This document shows, piece by piece, positions 60,801-64,000 of a stretch of 64,000 bases of DNA (position 1 is the stretch's first letter; every line of letters begins with the position of its first letter). The stretch is from Taxillus chinensis (Eukaryota; Streptophyta; Magnoliopsida; Santalales; Loranthaceae): NCBI GenBank assembly GCA_023512835.1, contig CM042090.1:5363826-5427825 (forward strand), given 5' to 3'. The translations under genes were made by a program, and so were the position numbers. The notes beneath the pieces are model-generated. The model searched no databases and had not been told where the DNA came from. It saw only the letters and a list, made by a program, of their open reading frames with translations.

Positions 60801-62609
60801 ACCCTCCCCCTCCCTTTCCTCCACTGTTTCCACAGCCCCCTCTTTTTATTTGTTTTTGTTTGTAATTAAGGCTAACTATGTTTTTTTTAAATCTTCTATT
60901 GTGCATGTTGAATTTACTTATTTCTCACTCCATTTGTCTTTACCCCTATGGTGAAGAATCATGCAGTTAGGAGAGCAGATTTGGAGAGGAGGGTTTTGGA
61001 GACACTTTATCCAATGCCCAACAGTAATGAAAAACACAATAGCTTGTGGAGTTGGTTAATGAGTAAATTTGGGGTGGGTAGGAGTGCTGATTTGAAATGT
61101 GCAGACGTTAGTTCAGAACCACTGAGGTTTCCATGGCATTTGATTAATCCAGATGATGGAACTTTGTTAGTCGTAAACCGCAGGTGAAAGGAACATCTAT
61201 TGCTTTCTATTTCTAACTATTGAACACTGTCTTGCTGAAGTTTATTCTTGTATCATACTGGAATGCTCTTCTGAATTGTATTACTGTTTCCCCATAGTTG
61301 TAGACATGTTCCATCTTTGTCTGAACCATGAATGTGCCATTTTAAATTTCAGTATGGTACTCAATCATAGGCTAGAAGATGTTTATGTTGACCAATTTAT
61401 ACAACATACATAATGCGTATATATATCTTCTTGCATGTCAAACAGTGCATTAAATTATGTTCACACCATTTTTGCTGGTTATGTGAACTTTTGCTAATAA
61501 TATGTTCAGATTCCCTACCCTTATGCTCATTCCCCCATAAAAAATTCTGTTTGTTGTGTTTCATATAGCTGACCCCCAATTAAGGCTGGTTGGTTTGGTG
61601 GTTTGGTTTATATAAAATTGCAGAAGCTTCTGTCTTTATCAACTTAAAACTGTTTAGATTGTTTTTGTGGCAAAACCATCTGAGTCCCCATTTCATTTAC
61701 AAATTCCATATACTTGATTTAATCACATGTGAGCACTAATATATATTTTTGCAGTCTTTGTATGATCACATTAAAATTTTCATTTTTTACGAAGATAATA
61801 CTGTTTGAATTTTTTTTAAAATCATTTGTGTACTTATGAAATGCATTTTCTTTTTTTACCCTAATGTGACATCTCTCTGTATTTAATTGTTATTTATTTA
61901 TTTGTTTAATTTCCAGCTTTGAGTATTTGTGGGTTTTGGATATTGCTTCAACTGAGATAAAAGAAATAATCGCAGGTTCTGAATTTCATTTCTTTTACTT
62001 CCTGAAATTATCATGAGGGAAAGTTTGAGATACTGACTTACAATGTTTATAAAAGGATATCCAAAGGTTTTGGAGATTTGTGGACCAATGATCATGGAGA
62101 AACTCAACATTTTGAAGCAAGTTCTGTTTGATCAGAAGCATGAGCAAGATGATTTCAATTCATTAAAGGGGACACCATTTGCTGGTCTTATATCATCATT
62201 TGAAATCTTTAATAATCACTTAATTATATGTGATCCAGGTACTAGAATCTGAATGGAGACATCATTGATTCATTTTTAGTGGCATTTCTCTTTACCTAAT
62301 GTTAAACCGGATGTGTGCATTGTGCAGTTACTCAGAGAGTTATAAAATATTGTAGAGAATCTGGAGCCTTTTCAAATTTTGAATTTTCAAATTTTGGGAT
62401 CCTTGGATTACCTTATTGGGTTTCTTTCCCATTGGAGAAAGTGTATAATGAGTAAGTACATTTATTTTTCAAATTTAAATTAATGCATAAAGCTTTTCCT
62501 TTTGAAGGCCACATTATCAGCTTTTTACAATATTTTGCTTGTTCTCACAGTAGCAACATCCTCTTTGGAGCAGGCGCTGATCATCTTCAAAGTTTCAGTT
62601 TGTTGCCGG
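33796..62609 (+). CDS. NHL-repeat (beta-propeller) protein gene, 14 exons seen, 3' end outside the window
   Basis: Coding exons: 33796-33856, 34072-34189, 34500-34588, 46992-47151, 47261-47399, 47741-47834, 48661-48801, 49896-49996, 52167-52280, 60957-61183, 61917-61975, 62056-62238, 62328-62451, 62551-62609. Every junction is GT-AG and phase-compatible, giving 556 codons with no stop. The N-terminus [15 protein letters not shown] is arginine-rich without acids until E10, like a mitochondrial presequence. The middle (residues ~140-220, with GFVSGNSV and ITFPILLSN) may be a degenerate thioredoxin-like domain, as in NHLRC2-type proteins. NHL repeats follow ([36 protein letters not shown]). I believe it belongs to the plant family that includes Arabidopsis EMB1974, needed for embryogenesis; molecular role unknown. 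Introns 3 (12.4 kb) and 9 (8.7 kb) are filled with transposons. The coding sequence itself looks intact. Confidence 0.88.
34072..34189 (+). CDS. NHL-repeat gene, exon 2
   Basis: Acceptor CTCAG, donor GTAATT. Reads [19 protein letters not shown] ... in the frame set by exon 1 and stays open; other frames hit stops or fail to join. Low conservation expected this near the N-terminus. The short intron 2 after it holds only CATA/TACA microsatellite DNA. Confidence 0.8.
34500..34588 (+). CDS. NHL-repeat gene, exon 3
   Basis: Acceptor TTGCAG, donor GTATTA. Encodes [18 protein letters not shown] and [12 protein letters not shown], an amphipathic helical segment. It is followed by the 12.4 kb intron 3. 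Confidence 0.85.
34990..36163 (+). repeat. Degenerate ~300-bp tandem repeat, left part (4 units)
   Basis: Units recur at about 35,020, 35,358, 35,640 and 35,905. Each has TTATTCAGGCAACCTCCATG-like sequence, GCCATGGCAATGGGGGTG-like sequence, then CTCTTCAGACTTGTTGAGG and GGTTTATTCACATCC-like words, a T-rich stretch and TTTAGAAAATTGTTG. The array continues after the transposon block, at 42,858. Confidence 0.65.
37970..42151 (+). pseudogene. hAT transposase (BED finger, DUF659, dimerisation domain), decayed
   Basis: Would cut and paste the hAT element. Pieces in order: a BED zinc finger at 38,040-38,108 (CNYC, then [10 protein letters not shown]); a DUF659-type segment with [16 protein letters not shown] (~38,830-38,890) and [41 protein letters not shown] and [10 protein letters not shown] (39,147-39,360); after the nested MITE, the C-terminal hAT dimerisation block with [17 protein letters not shown] (~41,150) and [10 protein letters not shown]; and a Gly/Ser/His-rich tail. 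Stops and frameshifts are frequent, for example after QLL at about 38,055, at 38,186 and at 38,903. Probably contained introns. Confidence 0.82.
40068..40996. mobile_element. hAT-type MITE inside the hAT transposase
   Basis: 929 bp, ends CATGGTTCGAAAATATG and CGTATTTTTGAACCTTG (inverted, about 14 of 17), flanked by AGGGTAAC and AGAGTAAC (7 of 8). The left third is GC-rich with GCCTCGCC/GGCGAGGC-type words. No transposase. Confidence 0.78.
42858..43560 (+). repeat. Degenerate ~300-bp tandem repeat, right part (3 units)
   Basis: Continues the array broken at 36,163. Unit landmarks lie at about 42,893 (GCTATGGCAATGTGGGTG), 43,198 (ACATTCAGGCAACTTCC) and 43,465 (CACTCAGGCAACGCC), each with CTTTGAACTT/CAGACTTTGTGAGG words. 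Confidence 0.6.
43561..44295. other. Intron 3 DNA, no feature recognised
   Basis: AT-rich intronic sequence with a TTTG microsatellite near 44,214. Nothing else is supported. Confidence 0.4.
44296..45631 (-). mobile_element. L1-type LINE fragment, minus strand, ORF2 C-terminal part
   Basis: A minus-strand reading gives [21 protein letters not shown], then LVKWTKN..., then [12 protein letters not shown] and SLMEESF, in the order found after the RT domain of plant L1 ORF2. Stops and shifts are numerous. A T-run at 44,299-44,308 on the + strand corresponds to the poly(A) end. The 5' side is cut by the MITE at 45,632. Confidence 0.65.
45632..46674. mobile_element. hAT-type MITE with CATAGTT ends
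   Basis: 1,043 bp, left end CATAGTTCTTAAAATG and right end CTTTTAATAACTATG as inverted repeats, the same terminal style as 57,058-57,879. Flanks AATCCGGT and GATTTGTT match at only 4 of 8. The open frame from 46,287 to 46,823 starts inside it and runs past its end, so it is not a gene. Confidence 0.6.
46992..47151 (+). CDS. NHL-repeat gene, exon 4
   Basis: Acceptor TTTGCAG, donor GTGTGA. Encodes [15 protein letters not shown] ... [20 protein letters not shown]. Joins exon 3 in phase 1 across the 12.4 kb intron. Confidence 0.88.
47261..47399 (+). CDS. NHL-repeat gene, exon 5
   Basis: Acceptor CCACAG, donor GTGAGG. Encodes [15 protein letters not shown] ... [17 protein letters not shown], possibly part of a degenerate thioredoxin-like fold. 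Confidence 0.9.
47741..47834 (+). CDS. NHL-repeat gene, exon 6
   Basis: Acceptor TGTTAG, donor GTGAGC. Encodes [18 protein letters not shown] ... [10 protein letters not shown]. Phase 0 in, phase 1 out. Confidence 0.88.
47835..48660 (+). other. Intron 6, no feature recognised
   Basis: 826 bp of AT-rich intron without recognisable repeats or genes. Confidence 0.5.
48661..48801 (+). CDS. NHL-repeat gene, exon 7
   Basis: Acceptor TTTGCAG, donor GTATGG. Encodes [14 protein letters not shown] ... [17 protein letters not shown], leading into the propeller. Confidence 0.9.
48802..49895 (+). other. Intron 7, with possible MITE remnant
   Basis: TAGGCCTGAGCATTTCAG at about 49,262 resembles a hAT-MITE terminus, and the following DNA to about 49,790 has repeated GGTTTCAGGT/TTCAGGTC words, but I found no matching right end. 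Otherwise plain intron. Confidence 0.3.
49896..49996 (+). CDS. NHL-repeat gene, exon 8 (first clear NHL repeat)
   Basis: Acceptor TACAG, donor GTAAGA. Encodes [20 protein letters not shown] then [13 protein letters not shown], a textbook NHL repeat (residues about 268-301). Confidence 0.92.
49997..52166 (+). other. Intron 8 with MITEs and possible LINE remnant
   Basis: 2,170 bp. Holds the hAT MITE at 50,140-50,767, a possible L1 3'-end remnant (about 51,000-51,200, TTTATTTTATTAATATGAAG on the antisense side) and a small repeat at about 51,711-51,943 whose ends both carry TATGTTTG in inverted orientation. The last two are tentative. Confidence 0.35.
50140..50767. mobile_element. hAT MITE with perfect 8-bp target duplication
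   Basis: Ends TAGGGCTGCAAACGAACC and (complement) TAGGGCTGTAAATGAACC, flanked by ATTATAAG on both sides (50,132-50,139 and 50,768-50,775). The 628 bp body is packed with GTTCACGAAC-like palindromic words. Non-coding. Confidence 0.9.
52167..52280 (+). CDS. NHL-repeat gene, exon 9
   Basis: Acceptor TTTCAG, donor GTATGC, phase 0 at both ends. Encodes [18 protein letters not shown] ... [13 protein letters not shown], the next NHL repeat, completed by exon 10. It is followed by the 8.7 kb intron 9. Confidence 0.92.
52378..53900 (+). mobile_element. L1-type LINE fragments, plus strand (two overlapping segments)
   Basis: Segment one (52,378-52,870) reads LLSGSGG/AKWKW-type and [12 protein letters not shown]; segment two (53,084-53,900) reads [19 protein letters not shown] and, at about 53,655, [18 protein letters not shown], the zinc-binding reverse-transcriptase-associated domain at the end of L1 ORF2. 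Both segments carry the SLWK block, so they derive from two copies or a duplication. Stops and frameshifts throughout. Confidence 0.7.
53901..54189. other. Intron 9 DNA, no feature recognised
   Basis: AT-rich, nothing supported. Confidence 0.35.
54635..55060 (-). pseudogene. pol: Copia RNase H C-terminal fragment
   Basis: Minus-strand reading contains [27 protein letters not shown], then [20 protein letters not shown] and LSKLYMCDI, the end of a Ty1/copia polyprotein, with stops between pieces. Confidence 0.75.
55390..55620 (-). pseudogene. pol: Copia pol linker fragment before RT
   Basis: Minus-strand frame of about 74 codons opening [12 protein letters not shown]. Rich in Ser/Thr, between integrase and RNase H of the inner copia element. 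Poorly conserved, placed by context. Confidence 0.4.
55938..56177 (-). pseudogene. pol: Copia integrase fragment
   Basis: Minus-strand frame with [19 protein letters not shown] and [13 protein letters not shown], the C-terminal part of a Ty1/copia integrase. Confidence 0.8.
56240..57057. other. Inner copia internal DNA, no clear gene
   Basis: Position suggests decayed gag. A minus-strand reading near 56,640-56,770 opens [14 protein letters not shown] but lacks recognisable domains. T-runs near 56,490-56,570. Confidence 0.3.
57058..57879. mobile_element. hAT-type MITE with CATAGTTATTAAAGGCGC ends
   Basis: 822 bp. Left end CATAGTTATTAAAGGCGC; the complement of the right end reads CATAGTTATTAAAGGCGC. 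GC-rich arms, AT-rich middle. I see no target duplication. The arginine/serine-rich open frames inside (56,995-57,522 minus; 57,230-57,553 plus) are artefacts of the GC-rich arm. Confidence 0.75.
58648..58932 (-). pseudogene. pol: Copia integrase fragment of the outer element
   Basis: Pre-integrase and core pieces ([42 protein letters not shown]) on the minus strand, with two overlapping frames showing a frameshift. Confidence 0.75.
59110..59760 (-). pseudogene. pol: Ty3/gypsy reverse transcriptase fragment
   Basis: Minus-strand reading: [55 protein letters not shown] (the catalytic DD box region) and [11 protein letters not shown]. The order and motifs are those of a gypsy RT; a stop interrupts just before the FLVMPFG block. 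No LTR or other domain accompanies it. Confidence 0.8.
59800..60956. other. Intron 9 tail, no gene
   Basis: (TA)n runs at about 59,814-59,830 and 60,049-60,078. Sequence from 59,838 (AAGTAAGTTTATTTATTAG) resembles the antisense 3' end of a plant LINE, tentatively. The remainder is AT-rich intron. Confidence 0.35.
60957..61183 (+). CDS. NHL-repeat gene, exon 10
   Basis: Acceptor GTGAAG, donor GTGAAA. Encodes [17 protein letters not shown], completing the NHL repeat begun in exon 9, then ... [24 protein letters not shown] ten bases further in would be a more usual acceptor but breaks the frame and removes the conserved NHAVR, so I prefer 60,957. Confidence 0.88.
61184..61916 (+). other. Intron 10, no feature recognised
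   Basis: 733 bp of AT-rich intron. Confidence 0.5.
61917..61975 (+). CDS. NHL-repeat gene, exon 11
   Basis: Acceptor TTCCAG, donor GTTCTG. Encodes [19 protein letters not shown], a propeller strand pair in NHL style (seen as LWVLDIAS). Confidence 0.88.
62056..62238 (+). CDS. NHL-repeat gene, exon 12
   Basis: Acceptor AAAAG, donor GTACTA. Encodes [17 protein letters not shown] ... [19 protein letters not shown]. Confidence 0.88.
62328..62451 (+). CDS. NHL-repeat gene, exon 13
   Basis: Acceptor GTGCAG, donor GTAAGT. Encodes [18 protein letters not shown] ... [14 protein letters not shown]. Confidence 0.9.
62551..62609 (+). CDS. NHL-repeat gene, exon 14 (last in window)
   Basis: Acceptor CTCACAG, donor GTACTT. 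Encodes [20 protein letters not shown], ending in phase 1 with no stop, so at least one more exon lies beyond 64,000 or in the unread part of the intron. Confidence 0.85.
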
Positions 62610-62875
62610 GTACTTTCTTTTACTATTTTATTTATTACATGATGTTAAGGATAAGTAAAACTTGATTTTACTTTTGTGTGCTGCATAAACCCTAACATTA
62701 GAAACTCCATTTGTTACTTTATTTTAGTTTTTTGTAATGTAGGACATGACCTTGTGTCATGCTCCATGAAATCCACTATACCTGTACCCATATTCACACA
62801 TACACAAATATTAGTGAATGTGTGTGTGTTTGAATTTGTTTATGTATATAATTAAGAATAATAAAAGTTGGAATG

Positions 62876-63990
62876 AGCTGTCAAATTAATTAGTTGCCTA
62901 ATTAGAGATTAATTATTTAAATTACCTAAATAGAATTGTTGCTTAATTAGGTCTCCTTAATTGTATATGTATGTGTGTGTTAATCTCTCAATGAATATAA
63001 GATAGAATTATTTTGTTTTCATTATTTTCTACTTGATATCAAAGTCTAACCCTAATTAGAAGAAGTGTTGTCCCTACCGCTTGCAAGAGTTTCAACTTAG
63101 CAAGATCTCCTTCTGTGACGCTATTGCCTCTGTTTGTTGCCTACGTCATTGCCTTCCAGTGCATGTGTTGAGCGACATCGTCCTCATGTGCAAGTTCTAA
63201 ATTGAGTACAAGTCTCAATAGCTCTCTTCCCTCGCTGCCACTCATTGCTTACGTCACCGCTCTCTAGTGCAAGTGTTGAGGGACATTGTCATTATGTGCA
63301 AGTCACGATTGCTCTCCGCCTTCACCATTGCCTCCACTGTTGCCGTTGTTAATTGTTCCTATCGTACGACATTGCAAGCTTGGTTTTGTTAAAGCCAATG
63401 GTCTACGCCTTGTGCTTTTACTCCGAGGCGCTACCATAGATGGTTTGAAGCAAGCTTTGGCCGATCACACTCTCTTATATAAAAAAGATGATAATGAAAT
63501 TACCTTTCTTATTGTTTATGTTGATAAAGGAGTTTGAGATGAAGGACTTAAAGTCTTTACTTCCTCGGCATTAAAAAAGTATTCCGATCTAAATATGAAA
63601 ATTCTCTCTCAACAGAAGTAACTTGATTTGGATTTTAAAAAAAAATGTTTTGGAGTTTTTGTTGATGAAATCAGTAACTTGGCCTACGAACTTGTAGATA
63701 CACTTATTGAGATGAATCATAGTCTAATTATTTATTCCGATCAGGTTCCCACAACTAAGAAAAAATATCAAAAGTTAATTAGAAAATTGATTTATTTGAC
63801 TCACACTAGATTAACTTTTCATATACATTTAATGCTGTGAATCGATTTGTGCATACTTTGAGTGATTGACACATGGGTGTTATGAATTATATTTTGGCAG
63901 ATTTAAAGTTATTTCCATGTAAAGCATAAACACCTAGACATCAAGGGATACACCAATTCTGATTTTGTTGGATTCAAATTGAACAAAAAA
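62876..63990 (+). mobile_element. Copia element fragment, plus strand (LTR, primer site, RT/RNase H remnant)
   Basis: LTR-like TGTCAAATTAATTAG ... ATTTTCTA (about 62,876-63,042) is of the same short-LTR family as at 58,203 (shared TTAATTGTRTA and AATCTCTCAA words). TTGATATCAAAGTC at 63,043 is a diverged tRNA-Met site. RT remnants follow: GLKQALADHTLLYKKDDNEI, FLIVYVD (63,430-63,535), then KKYQKLIRKLIYLTHTRL (63,750-63,810). Internally deleted and broken. It lies in the intron after exon 14. Confidence 0.65.
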
Positions 63991-64000
63991 TCCAATTTTG

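Noticed and set aside
1..64000. tRNA, rRNA or other structural RNA genes
   Set aside because: I noticed no cloverleaf with A and B boxes or rRNA-like conserved blocks; a dedicated search would be needed to exclude small ones.

Overview
The window is nuclear DNA of a flowering plant, most likely a eudicot with a large repeat-rich genome. The evidence is GT-AG introns, AT-rich spacers, LTR retrotransposons of plant Ty3/gypsy and Ty1/copia lineages, L1-type LINEs, hAT elements and their MITEs, and an endogenous pararetrovirus fragment. I see no bacterial features, CRISPR arrays, rRNA or tRNA genes.

Layout. (1) 1-1,878: AT-rich DNA with one MITE-like element. (2) 1,879-17,648: one Athila-type Ty3/gypsy element with two ~1.5 kb LTRs, a decayed gag-pol and a third coding region that ends in a ULP1-type (C48) cysteine protease domain. 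A 2.39 kb solo LTR is nested in its integrase. (3) 17,649-27,501: a patchwork holding a 60-codon orphan reading frame, a caulimovirid-like fragment (promoter, primer site, start of a movement protein), LTR fragments of Tat/Ogre and Athila type, and a rearranged chromovirus. (4) 27,502-31,585: a hAT-like element split by a 3.39 kb solo LTR. (5) 33,051-~33,530: a second MITE in opposite orientation, next to a gene promoter. (6) 33,796 to beyond 62,609: one host gene on the + strand, encoding an NHL-repeat (beta-propeller) protein with a probable organellar presequence.

I recovered 14 exons of the host gene, whose phases all join (1,669 coding nt, 556 codons plus one base, 3' end outside the window). 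Intron 3 (12.4 kb) and intron 9 (8.7 kb) are swollen with transposons. Intron 3 holds a degenerate ~300-bp tandem array split by a hAT MITE, itself split by a 6.2 kb hAT element whose transposase is split by another MITE, plus a LINE fragment and a fourth MITE. Intron 9 holds LINE fragments, a copia element nested in another copia element, a MITE and a gypsy RT fragment. The intron after exon 14 holds another copia fragment.

The only apparently intact gene is the NHL-repeat gene. Every transposon coding region carries stops or frameshifts. The observations most worth following are the protease-bearing third ORF of the Athila-type element, the pararetrovirus fragment, and the nested structure of the host gene's introns.
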